Assembly (NCBI RefSeq): GCF_014279655.1
Contig: NZ_CP047946.1
Location: forward strand, 620,001-684,000
Direction of reading: 5' to 3'
Origin: Synechococcus sp. ROS8604
Lineage (GTDB): Bacteria; Cyanobacteriota; Cyanobacteriia; PCC-6307; Cyanobiaceae
DNA length: 64,000 bases
Each line of letters begins with the position of its first letter. Position 1 is the stretch's first letter. Below, piece by piece: positions 40,451 to 47,861 of this stretch. The notes below the pieces were generated by a model. The model was not told the origin of the DNA. It did not search any database and worked only from the letters and a program-made list of their open reading frames with translations. Made by a program: the position numbers and the translations under genes.

Positions 40451-41005
40451 TTATTGTTTGATCTGTTCTGCTGATGAAGTTTGCTTGAGCATGCTTGTCA
40501 AATTTAAAATGCATTGATGATTGGCATACTCTTGAAGCACGACAACACCAATATCTTCCTTTGAACTGAGTTCGATTTCGATTAAATGGTTAGCCTCTAC
40601 TGGCAGGGCCCTGAGAGGGCATAGCCAAGCATCCACGATGCGTTGTTCCAGGCATTCAAGACTATGTGAATCGCTAAAGTTTTTAGTTGAAGACACAATC
40701 CATCCTGAGGGTGGTGGATTGAGCAAGGAGTGATCAAGCCACCGATTGGCGTCAAGTCTTAAACTTGATTTTCCTTGTAAACGAGCCATTTGATGGACCA
40801 TTCGCTCGAGTTGAAGCAAGAGCGAATCTTCCTTGGGTTGCCAATGATTGCCTATTTTTTGGAGTTTTATGCCAAAGATCTGAGCACATTTTTTCTGGTT
40901 TCTGCTGATTGTTGTTTGATGCTGCTCAAAAATTTCACCTACTTTTTTCCCAGACTGAAGCCATATCATTCCGTCAAAGCTAGAAAGCAAATCTAAACTA
41001 ACCAT
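40451..41005 (-). CDS. Unrecognised protein with an N-terminal HTH-like region
   Basis: 184 aa. Residues about 15-45 (SGKKVGEIFEQHQTTISRNQ, then KKCAQIFGIKL) are like the N-terminal helix-turn-helix of LysR-type or homeodomain-like regulators. The remainder (LDHSLLNPPPSGWIVSSTKN and AWLCPLRALPVEANHLIEIE) resembles a small alpha/beta domain, shorter than a LysR effector domain. Codon use is AT-richer than in the neighbours, compatible with acquired DNA. It is convergent with the GH13 gene, 3 bp apart. Function unknown; a DNA-binding role is a guess from the helix pattern. Confidence 0.6.
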   Translation of the reverse strand: MVSLDLLSSFDGMIWLQSGKKVGEIFEQHQTTISRNQKKCAQIFGIKLQKIGNHWQPKEDSLLLQLERMVHQMARLQGKSSLRLDANRWLDHSLLNPPPSGWIVSSTKNFSDSHSLECLEQRIVDAWLCPLRALPVEANHLIEIELSSKEDIGVVVLQEYANHQCILNLTSMLKQTSSAEQIKQ

Positions 41006-41101
41006 GGTGCTGACTTTGGATCAAAATTCCACCTAAAAAGCTTGTTGTTTGGCTGATTTAGACACGCTTCATTATGCTGGATTTTGAGGGTGTAGGGATC
41101 A

Positions 41102-41278
41102 ATGCATGCAAGCTATGCACTTTTGGGACCAGGTATTGGCCGAATGTTTGCCCTTGCTGTAACGAATTATGTTCATGAAATTACAAAGGAATCAATGCTT
41201 TGGGTTGGTTTTGATCCTTACTTTTCCTTTGCTAAGGCCTCGCCTGAGAAGACTGACTTTCGATCGCTTGCTACTTAG
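41102..41278 (+). CDS. Possible 58-aa protein
   Basis: ATG at 41102 with a TAGGG sequence 5 bp upstream, open for 58 codons to TAG. The sequence begins MHASYALLGPGIGRMFALAV and later has MLWVGFDPYFSFAKASPEK. The hydrophobic start could be a short membrane or targeting segment. No family is recognised, and the surrounding DNA is AT-rich. Confidence 0.35.
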   Translation: MHASYALLGPGIGRMFALAVTNYVHEITKESMLWVGFDPYFSFAKASPEKTDFRSLAT

Positions 41279-41535
41279 CTGCTTATGCGAGTGATTGTTG
41301 TTTAGGTGGGCGTTTGGTGGATGGGCAATGTTGTGACTCCCAGCGAAACCGATCGGCGTCAATGTTTTTGTGTTCAGTTACGGATGCTGTTTATTTACAA
41401 AATCATCTAGAGAAACCTCGTAGCGCTTGATGCTGAGAAGATCTGGATGGTTCCGTTCTGATCGGTTGTCAGTGCATCGCACCGAATCACAGCATTGACA
41501 AGCAGCCCCAACATCCGGCTGTCGTTTGAGATGGA

Positions 41536-41607
<72 letters not shown>

Positions 41608-41617
41608 GTGTGGTGGA

Positions 41618-41699
41618 TGGGCCGGGTTGGATTTGAACCAACGTAGGCAGAGCCAGTGGATTTACAGTCCACCCCCATTAACCACTCGGGCACCGACCC
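41618..41699 (-). tRNA. tRNA-Tyr (GTA)
   Basis: 82 nt with a long variable arm. Acceptor GGGTCGG with CCGGCCC (one G-U pair), discriminator A, anticodon loop CTGTAAA giving GTA, and T arm GGTTCAAATCC. It lies 10 bp upstream of tRNA-Thr(GGT) on the same strand and is probably co-transcribed with it. Confidence 0.97.
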
Positions 41700-41766
41700 G
41701 AACCACACTCGAAGAGGTTACCAGCAAGGCTGTCGATACGATCAACCTACGTTTACGAGTCGGGCC

Positions 41767-42222
41767 ATGCACCTGTTGCTGCTCAACGGCCCCAACCTCA
41801 ATCTGCTGGGCCAGCGGGAACCAGGCCTCTACGGCCGCCAGACCCTTGATCAGATCGAGACATCACTCTGTGAGCGAGCCTGCGCTGATGGCCTAACGCT
41901 GGAGTGTTTCCAGAGCAATTTCGAAGGTGCCCTGGTGGACCGCATCCATCAGGCGATGGGAAAGGTGGATGGAATCCTGATTAACGCAGGGGCCTACACC
42001 CACACCTCGATTGCGATCCGTGATGCCCTTCTGGGGACAGCGATTCCCTACGTGGAGCTGCACTTGAGCAATACCCACGCCCGTGAACCGTTTCGGCATC
42101 GCTCGTTTCTGGCCGACCGTGCCGTTGGCGTGATTTGTGGTTTTGGCCCTGTGAGCTACGACTTGGCCCTGGATGGGTTGGTTCGCCACCTGCGCAACTC
42201 TGCGAGCGGAGGGAAGAGCTGA
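41767..42222 (+). CDS. aroQ: Type II 3-dehydroquinate dehydratase
   Basis: 151 aa from ATG at 41767, the true start since [20 protein letters not shown] is the conserved N-terminus; the frame runs further upstream across the tRNA. Catalytic elements: the mobile-loop Tyr in [31 protein letters not shown], and [17 protein letters not shown] with the catalytic His. Third step of the shikimate pathway. The stop codon overlaps the miaE start (TGATG). Confidence 0.97.
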   Translation: MHLLLLNGPNLNLLGQREPGLYGRQTLDQIETSLCERACADGLTLECFQSNFEGALVDRIHQAMGKVDGILINAGAYTHTSIAIRDALLGTAIPYVELHLSNTHAREPFRHRSFLADRAVGVICGFGPVSYDLALDGLVRHLRNSASGGKS

Positions 42223-42848
42223 TGGCCTCGACATCTGTGGCCAGCATTCGTTGGTTGGCGGCACCCACGAGCGCTTCTTGGCTGCAGCAAGCGATCGCCA
42301 GACCAATAGAGGTCTTAATTGATCATGCGCACTGTGAGCGCAAAGCGGCGGGGTCTGCCGTGCAGCTGATGTTTCGCTATCTGTGCGAACCAGGCCTGGG
42401 GGAAGTGTTGAGTCCGTTGGCGCGCGAGGAGCTTGAGCATTTCGAGCAGGTGCTTGCTTTGCTACGGGCACGAGGGCGCTATCTCGAGCCTTTGCCATCC
42501 CCGGGCTATGGCGGCTTTCTTGCCAAGCACATCCGTAAAGGGGAGCCGCTGCGAATGCTGGATTCGTTTTTGGTGGCGGGTTTGATCGAAGCCCGTAGCC
42601 ATGAACGGATGGCGCTGTTGGCGGAGCACAGCCCGGAGCAAGATTTAAAAGACCTTTATGGAAGCTTGTTGTTGAGTGAAGCGCGCCATTTCGGTCTTTA
42701 TTGGGTGCTGTGTGAACAGCGTTGGGAGCGTTCGGTGATCGTGCCCAGGCTGGAGGAGCTTGCGCAGGTTGAAGTGGAGGCCCTGACTGGAGAATTGGAG
42801 GAGCCGGCCGACGTGAGAATGCATAGTTGTGGTGTTGATGTTCGCTGA
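42222..42848 (+). CDS. miaE: tRNA-(ms2io6A37) hydroxylase
   Basis: 208 aa from the ATG at 42222 overlapping the aroQ stop. Ferritin-like di-iron protein: DHAHCERKAAGSAVQLMFRY, then AREELEHFEQVLALL (ExxH), LIEARSHERMALLAEH and LLLSEARHFGLYWVL (second E-ExxH set). MiaE hydroxylates the isopentenyl side chain of ms2i6A37 in tRNAs reading UNN codons. Two tRNAs lie just upstream on the other strand. Confidence 0.93.
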   Translation: MASTSVASIRWLAAPTSASWLQQAIARPIEVLIDHAHCERKAAGSAVQLMFRYLCEPGLGEVLSPLAREELEHFEQVLALLRARGRYLEPLPSPGYGGFLAKHIRKGEPLRMLDSFLVAGLIEARSHERMALLAEHSPEQDLKDLYGSLLLSEARHFGLYWVLCEQRWERSVIVPRLEELAQVEVEALTGELEEPADVRMHSCGVDVR

Positions 42849-42899
42849 GCTGCTCCACAACATCACTCCATATGAGGAACTGAGTGCCTGCGATATACA

Positions 42900-42920
42900 C
42901 CCCCACTCAAGTTGTGGGGG
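42900..42920. terminator. GC-rich hairpin between miaE and a small ORF
   Basis: CCCCCAC pairs with GTGGGGG around TCAAGTT. No T-run follows on either strand, so termination is not certain. It lies between two convergent genes. Confidence 0.4.
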
Positions 42921-42932
42921 GAGGATCTCATA

Positions 42933-43115
42933 TCAGCGAAAACCAGATGCTGACTCGGTTTGGTAATTGTTCTCATCTAGCCTGGCGACCATCCCCTCAT
43001 TGAATAGGGACCGATTGCCTCGCTTGATTGTTAAGATGGCAGCTGCCCGAATCTGTTCGTAGGTTTGTTGTGTCGACATGTTGTAACGAGAGACTAAGTC
43101 TCGAATCGTCAGCAT
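42933..43115 (-). CDS. Small excisionase/HTH-like protein
   Basis: 60 aa. MLTIRDLVSRYNMSTQQTYE and QIRAAAILTIKRGNRSLFNE together look like a minimal helix-turn-helix of the excisionase/MerR sort: a helix, a turn, a second helix and a basic wing. It would be a small DNA-binding protein. AT-rich codon use. Family membership is a guess from pattern; it lies in the stretch with few recognised genes. Confidence 0.45.
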   Translation of the reverse strand: MLTIRDLVSRYNMSTQQTYEQIRAAAILTIKRGNRSLFNEGMVARLDENNYQTESASGFR

Positions 43116-43148
43116 CGATGTAAGTCGCCTGTTGGATAGATAAACGAC

Positions 43149-43391
43149 TTACTGAAAGGCTTCAAGCGGATTAAATGTATTGATGTAACCTTCTCCAGAG
43201 GGGAGTTTATTAATCACTGAAAAGCTACTGGCATAGGGCAGTGGTTGCACTAAGGGAACAAAGCGGACATAGCTGGCATATCTATTTTTAACGCTGTTGG
43301 CAATTGATTGAGCCGTAGACAGTTCGCAATATTTGGATGCATTCCATTTGTTTGTAAATTTAAGAATTAGCTTTGTCTTGTGAGGATTCAC
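43149..43391 (-). CDS. Small hypothetical protein (80 aa)
   Basis: GTG start at 43391, inside the last 32 bp of the lipase-like gene, so translation could be coupled. The sequence has a basic start (NPHKTKLILKFTNKWNASK) and an ending GEGYINTFNPLEAFQ. No domain is recognised and no membrane segment is seen. Confidence 0.4.
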   Translation of the reverse strand: MNPHKTKLILKFTNKWNASKYCELSTAQSIANSVKNRYASYVRFVPLVQPLPYASSFSVINKLPSGEGYINTFNPLEAFQ

Positions 43392-44091
43392 TACCTACGA
43401 CAAAATCCCACCATGCTTCAAGACGTTGCGTAGATGCATACCAGATGTCTCCAAATAAACCACCATGGGCAGTGTCGTCTTGAATCAGAGAGCGGGCGCC
43501 AGTAAGTAGAGCTGACTCAACTGGAACGAGTCCATCACCGAGGCATCCTTCATCATCAATAGCTCTTTGGTAACTAGCTTTAGCGCCCCTGCGGCTGAAT
43601 GCCGAGGCATTTCCACTAGACAAATCAAGCTTTCCGGCAATAGCGACATAGTCAACGTCAGATTCATGACAACCAGGAAAGCGGCGGTCGACCATCGCCC
43701 TCAAAGGTGTTGCACGGACTGCCTGATGAGGACTGCCGAGTGTAACCAAACGATCACATCTTTTAGAGCCCGCATAAATCCTTCCCTCAAAAGGTTCATC
43801 GCTGAGATAGAGGCGTAACATCACTCCACCGGAGCTGTGCCCAATCAAGGTGACTTTTCCACTTAGTGAGTGATGTTGAACTTGTTTCACAATGTCATCG
43901 ACACGGTCGAGTACGCGTCTCCATCCAAATCTCCAGATAGTTAAAAGCCAATCCAGTCGAGACATGGGAACCACCAGAGCATTGCAAATTCCCTTGTGCT
44001 TTAGCCACTCAGCCATTGGTTCATAAGCCTCTGCTGTAATCAAGAAGCCTCCAAGGATCACAACCGGCTGCTGAGGATCAACCGTTCTCAT
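43360..44091 (-). CDS. Alpha/beta-hydrolase (lipase-like)
   Basis: 243 aa. VVILGGFLITAEAYEPMAEW is the oxyanion region, LIGHSSGGVMLRLYL holds the nucleophile elbow GHSSG (Ser86), and the catalytic acid and base are likely D186 in GDGLVPVESALL and H209 in DDTAHGG. The fold is the PGAP1/lipase class. There is no signal peptide, so it is cytosolic. The substrate is unknown. It lies in an AT-rich stretch beside short unrecognised genes. Confidence 0.8.
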   Translation of the reverse strand: MRTVDPQQPVVILGGFLITAEAYEPMAEWLKHKGICNALVVPMSRLDWLLTIWRFGWRRVLDRVDDIVKQVQHHSLSGKVTLIGHSSGGVMLRLYLSDEPFEGRIYAGSKRCDRLVTLGSPHQAVRATPLRAMVDRRFPGCHESDVDYVAIAGKLDLSSGNASAFSRRGAKASYQRAIDDEGCLGDGLVPVESALLTGARSLIQDDTAHGGLFGDIWYASTQRLEAWWDFVVGSESSQDKANS

Positions 44092-44306
44092 GGCTCTGAT
44101 TCATGGAATGAACACCATCATCAATGGAGAAGGATGCCTAAGCAGTGATCCGTAGGACTCTCCTGTGTAACGCGATCAGCAGCTCTTGTAGCAGATCAAG
44201 TGCCATCGATGAGTGTCATGGATTGGGGGTAACTGCTTAGAGCATTCCAAGCTGCAATAAAAATCCCACTCGTGGCTGGGCAGTTGCAAGGTACTGTGAC
44301 TATCTT

Positions 44307-44486
44307 TTACCCGTAAAGGCTCGATTGAATGGGGTCTTCTTCGTTTCTGATTTCATCAATCAAGCATAGTTTGTTCGAGTTTTGGAAATCGCTTATGTCC
44401 AGATTTTGAGTGACTTTATCTACTTCATCAGAGACTATTTTATGTCCTTTGTGAGCCGCATGGCTCAATGCTGCTAGTGAAGTCAC
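44307..44486 (-). CDS. Possible small protein of 59 aa
   Basis: Read from a GTG at 44486 the frame gives VTSLAALSHAAHKGHKIVSD, continuing EVDKVTQNLDISDFQNSNKL and ending EDPIQSSLYG. Helical, charged and without the feel of a random frame. The open frame extends 16 codons further upstream (KAIKKLHCTAWGTIRA) without ATG, GTG or TTG, so the true start may be a rare one or the 5' end may be damaged. Confidence 0.45.
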   Translation of the reverse strand: MTSLAALSHAAHKGHKIVSDEVDKVTQNLDISDFQNSNKLCLIDEIRNEEDPIQSSLYG

Positions 44487-45362
44487 GGCTCTGATAGTCC
44501 CCCATGCAGTGCAGTGGAGCTTTTTAATTGCTTTTTAGAGTTGTGTTCAACATCACAGCACCGCTTAATACCGGTCACTGTCTCTGCTGGTGATTCTGGA
44601 GATGGTGTGTGGGTCGAGCAAGTAAATCACTCTTCTCAGATCGCCATGGCTAATGCATTGATTACAATCCAAAAAATCATGACTGCCCCCCCCCTAATCG
44701 CTTTCGCATTGATGTCGCCAATGCCGGAAGACTCCAAGTCTGAAAAGCTTTGGCGTCTTTCATCCCGAAGCGTGAATAGCAGCTAAAGTTAATATTCGGC
44801 TCGCGATACCGTTCACCCACATTCGGGGTTTAGAGCATATGGCGGATAAGGTTCATTCATCATTGCCATGGAAGTCATCCGTTTCGATTTTCATTTGTTC
44901 TAAGCATCTTGTGTCATGTCTGGATGAGATGGTGAATATCGGCTTAGATTGATCTATGGATTAATAATGGTGCCTTTCTCTCTCGAAACTTCTCCTGGTG
45001 ATCAGAGTTGTGCGATCAGGTCAGGTGCATTCAAAGGTTGTTGCTCGTTGCTGCTTTCGGTTGATGAATTGACATCTTTGTTTGAAGACCCTCCCGTTGA
45101 GGATTGAAATGGGTTGGCTCATGTCTTTGGCTAGCGGTCTTGAGATCACGGAATAAAAAAGCTACTCCCCTAAAAGAGCAGCTTAAAAACCAACACCTGA
45201 GCTATCAAAACCAAGAGCGTGAGCTGCAACCAGGATCTCTATGGTCGATCTTCTGTAGCAGCTAGTTGAATTGCCCTCTTTCGAGGGGCAGACCGTGAAC
45301 CCACAGCTTGATTTTAAATTTGAATCTCAATCAGTGAAGAGTAAAAGGTTGTTTGTGGCTGA
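44487..45362. other. Long stretch without a convincing gene
   Basis: About 880 bp, AT-rich. Only weak short frames are seen: a 90-codon plus-strand frame at 44514-44786 with poor composition, and a 46-codon plus-strand frame at 44967-45107 (MVPFSLETSPGDQSCAIRSG). It holds a C9 tract at 44686-44694 and a terminator at 45154-45184. A minus-strand hydrophobic peptide (MIFWIVINALAMAI) follows the C9 tract. Confidence 0.5.
45154..45184 (-). terminator. Rho-independent terminator
   Basis: On the minus strand AAGCTGCTC pairs with GAGTAGCTT (one internal mismatch) and is followed by a run of T. It would terminate the transcript of the 24-aa membrane peptide gene about 180 bp upstream. Confidence 0.75.
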
Positions 45363-45437
45363 TTAGTTCTTGTCTGTCAACGACTTGGACATGGCGGCTG
45401 CGAGAGCAACACAACCAGCGACGATCAGATAGCCCAT
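45363..45437 (-). CDS. 24-aa membrane peptide
   Basis: ATG at 45437, reading MGYLIVAGCVALAAAMSKSL and ending TDKN. One hydrophobic helix of about 15 residues followed by a polar tail is the form of known tiny membrane subunits in photosynthetic complexes and other cyanobacterial miniproteins. It has a downstream terminator and a start not shared with other frames. I recognise no named family. Confidence 0.55.
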   Translation of the reverse strand: MGYLIVAGCVALAAAMSKSLTDKN

Positions 45438-45543
45438 GAGATTTGTTTGAAGGCTTAAGCATCATTTGTTTTCGAGCTGCCTGCTGACTGTCTCCGATGA
45501 GACCGAATCCTCAATCGATCGGCTGGATTGTCTGTTTGCTTGC

Positions 45544-46125
45544 TTAGGCAAGGCCTGGATAGTGACTGGCAATTGGGTCATCGGTGAAGGATGCCGCCCA
45601 CCCTCCTGATTTTTTGAAAAAACGAATCACGCAGTAGCTGGGGTTCGCGCCCATGTCGAACCAGTGCCGGGTTTCCGCTGGAATGGCGATCCAATCATTG
45701 GCTTCGCAGATCAGCTGAAGCACCTCCCCATTGATATGGAGTGAAAACAGGCCGCGACCCTCCACAAAAAACCGCACTTCGTCTTCCGCATGCTGGTGTT
45801 CGCGCAGAAATGTTTGGCGCAATGGTTCGCTGCTGGGTTGATCTCCACCAACGCGCATCACGTCCACGGTTCCATATCCATCGCTGTCTTGGACGGAACG
45901 GATCAGTGATTGATAGGCCAACAGAATCTGCTCTTGATTGGCCCCTTGTTCGAGCCCTGGCTGGCTTGGCCAGCGTTGAAACTTGATCCCTCGCGTTTTG
46001 AGCTCTGCGCTGATCAAGGCGGGATTGCTGGTGCTGAACAGTGGCTTTGGTGTGGATGCAACGGCTGAAGCACGGTCTGCAGCAATGCCTGCTGCCTGTG
46101 TTGCGTAAATCCTCAGCTGCGTCAT
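45544..46125 (-). CDS. mtnD: Acireductone dioxygenase
   Basis: 193 aa from the ATG at 46125, the conserved MTQLRIY start; the frame continues upstream into cobI. Cupin metal site: H110 and H112 in REHQHAEDEVRFF, E116 in the same block, and H154 in AETRHWFDMG. Acts in methionine salvage on the acireductone derived from 5'-methylthioadenosine. With Fe the on-pathway product is made; with Ni the reaction differs. No other mtn gene is in the window. Confidence 0.94.
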   Translation of the reverse strand: MTQLRIYATQAAGIAADRASAVASTPKPLFSTSNPALISAELKTRGIKFQRWPSQPGLEQGANQEQILLAYQSLIRSVQDSDGYGTVDVMRVGGDQPSSEPLRQTFLREHQHAEDEVRFFVEGRGLFSLHINGEVLQLICEANDWIAIPAETRHWFDMGANPSYCVIRFFKKSGGWAASFTDDPIASHYPGLA

Positions 46126-46178
46126 CAGCGCTGCGTTGCCTGAACCGCATTCCTGTTTAGCTCTGACGAGTCTCTGGC

Positions 46179-46979
46179 GTGGCGCCTGTCCCACCGGTCA
46201 CTGTCATTGTTGGGCAGTTGGTTGGGGATCTTGTGCCTCACGCTCTGCAATTGATCGGAGTGGGCCCTGGTGATCCAGAGCTTCTCACCATTGCTGCTGT
46301 TCGCGCGATTGAAACCGCCGATGTCGTGGCTTATCCCGTTGCTCGTGCTGATGCTGATGGGATGGCTTGGACCATTGCCTCTCGCTGGACGCGTTCAACG
46401 CAACGGCGGCTGCCTCTGGTCTTTCCGATGGTGGCGGAAGCCGAGCCGAGATTGAAGGCTTGGCGTCATGCTGCCGATGCGCTTGCGTCTGAGCTGCGAC
46501 GCGGTTTATCGGTGGTTTTGCTCTGTGAAGGTGATGCCTCGTTGTTTGCCTCGAGCAGCTATGTGCAACTGGCACTTCGCAAGCAGCATCCTGATCTCAG
46601 GGTCAAGTTGATTCCGGGTATTCCGGCAGTTTGTGCTGCAGCAGCTGCTAGCGCGGAGATGGCGATTGATTGGCCTCTCGCCTTGCAGCAAGACGGGGTG
46701 CTGATTCGTCCTTGCCCAGACCAAGAATCAGATCTGGAGAGATTGCTTGAATCAGCTAAAGCGGACTGCATGGTGCTGGCATTGATCAAGCTGGGGCAGC
46801 GATGGCCATGGGTTCGAACTTGCCTTGACCAGCGCCGGCTGCTCGAGGGCTCCCTCTTCGCGCAACGGGTGGGTTGGCCTGATCAGGTCTTGGCGCGGGC
46901 AACCGAAATTCCCGCTGAATCGAAGCCTTATTTTTCACTGCTGCTGATTCGGCAGACTTGGCCTGAGGTAGTGCCGTGA
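46179..46979 (+). CDS. cobI: Precorrin-2 C20-methyltransferase
   Basis: 266 aa, GTG start at 46179; a GTG at 46233 is an alternative. Tetrapyrrole methylase fold: LIGVGPGDPELLTIAAVRAI (N-terminal glycine motif), VAYPVA, VLLCEGDASLFASSSYV (the GDxxxF AdoMet loop) and LIPGIPAVCAAAAAS. Adds the C20 methyl group in cobalamin synthesis. It is divergent from mtnD and overlaps the DUF4079 gene by 4 bp. Confidence 0.9.
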   Translation: MAPVPPVTVIVGQLVGDLVPHALQLIGVGPGDPELLTIAAVRAIETADVVAYPVARADADGMAWTIASRWTRSTQRRLPLVFPMVAEAEPRLKAWRHAADALASELRRGLSVVLLCEGDASLFASSSYVQLALRKQHPDLRVKLIPGIPAVCAAAAASAEMAIDWPLALQQDGVLIRPCPDQESDLERLLESAKADCMVLALIKLGQRWPWVRTCLDQRRLLEGSLFAQRVGWPDQVLARATEIPAESKPYFSLLLIRQTWPEVVP

Positions 46980-47452
46980 CGGAAAGCGTTTCGTTTCTCA
47001 CGTCTTTGAATTGGCTCGGGCTGGTTCACCCCGTTCTGATGATTTTGTTTGTCTATCCGGTGGTGGGTGCCACGATTCGGTTAGGCATCTTGGCCCGGGA
47101 ACGGCGGCTGGATCTCAATCCGATTGCGCCAACGGTGCCGGTGGAACACGCCGATCACGGTCGTTGGGTGACGGGGGGAATGGTGTTGGCGGTGTTGGTG
47201 GCGTTGTTTCACAACGCTTTGGCAGGAGGGATGCAGGCTGATCAGATGTTGGGATTCCTGCTGGCTGTCGTGGGTGCTGCAGCGGCATACGTGGCGTTAT
47301 TAGGTGCCAAAGGTGTTGTCCCGAAGATGTTGTGGGCAGCAGCCTGTTGGTTCACTCTGATGCTGAGTGCCTCTCAGCCAGCGTTGCTCCAGTGGCGCCA
47401 GGCCTTCCCCACAGCGGTTTGGCAGTCGCATCTTTGGGGGGGGCGGCCTTAA
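46976..47452 (+). CDS. DUF4079 membrane protein, 3' end out of frame
   Basis: 158 aa in this frame. Starts with several membrane segments (WLGLVHPVLMILFVYPVVGA) and the conserved IRLGILARERRLDLNPIA and VPVEHADHGRWVTGG of the DUF4079 family. The frame stops right after a run of eight G at 47436-47443 (WQSHLWGGRP and stop). The matching C-terminal part is found in the next frame. Function unknown; integral membrane. Confidence 0.75.
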   Translation: MTESVSFLTSLNWLGLVHPVLMILFVYPVVGATIRLGILARERRLDLNPIAPTVPVEHADHGRWVTGGMVLAVLVALFHNALAGGMQADQMLGFLLAVVGAAAAYVALLGAKGVVPKMLWAAACWFTLMLSASQPALLQWRQAFPTAVWQSHLWGGRP

Positions 47453-47601
47453 TCGCACTGATGTTGGCTGCGGTAGTGATGCAAAAGCAGATTGCGGGTC
47501 GGCTCTGGATGCGACGGCTGCATGTGTGGATGAATGTTGTTGTTGCTTTGTTGCTAGCGACGCAGGCCATCACTGGGACGCGTGATTTATTCATGCGCTG
47601 A
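47453..47601 (+). pseudogene. C-terminal part of the DUF4079 gene, shifted by the G8 tract
   Basis: The frame running from the G8 tract reads AALIALMLAAVVMQKQIAGR, then LWMRRLHVWMNVVVALLLAT and QAITGTRDLF to a stop at 47601. The final TGTRDL motif is what the family shows at its C-terminus. A G9 or G6 tract would fuse it to the preceding frame. Confidence 0.7.
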
Positions 47602-47717
47602 TGTTGGGGATTGACTCGCAGAAAATGAGCGATGCGCCTCAATCAGAACAATCCTTGCCAGATGATTGAGCCAGGATTTGACGCCCCATTAATCTTTTCA
47701 AATCTTGTGAACGATTC

Positions 47718-47861
47718 ATGAGCGGAAGTGGACATCACGGGCCTGATCGCAGCCTTTGGATGGATCACATCGAATCACCACCACCGATCGGAACAGGGAC
47801 TGCTTGGACGGTGCAAGGGTTTGAGGATTTTTTTCGATGTATCCCAACGCTCTATCGGTGA
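47718..47861 (+). pseudogene. N-terminal piece of the Vgb-like gene
   Basis: ATG at 47718, 47 codons ending TGA. It reads MSGSGHHGPDRSLWMDHIES through TAWTVQGFEDFF, at which point a T7 run (47828-47834) takes it out of frame with the propeller protein. With six T the frame would run straight into DVSQRSIGDVADYNVHL. Confidence 0.6.

Noticed and set aside
41893-42906. 337-codon minus-strand ORF antisense to aroQ and miaE
   Set aside because: Both plus-strand genes are clear families with full motifs; the antisense frame has a proline- and alanine-rich composition typical of a shadow.
42933-43391. Prophage remnant next to the tRNAs
   Set aside because: No integrase, structural or lysis genes; a single excisionase-like small ORF is not enough.
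44514-44786. 90-codon plus-strand ORF
   Set aside because: Composition is poor, there is no ribosome-binding site, and it covers the C9 tract; not convincing as a gene.
44967-45107. 46-codon plus-strand ORF starting MVPFSLETSPGD
   Set aside because: Weak initiation context and no recognisable pattern; mentioned only within the gap description.
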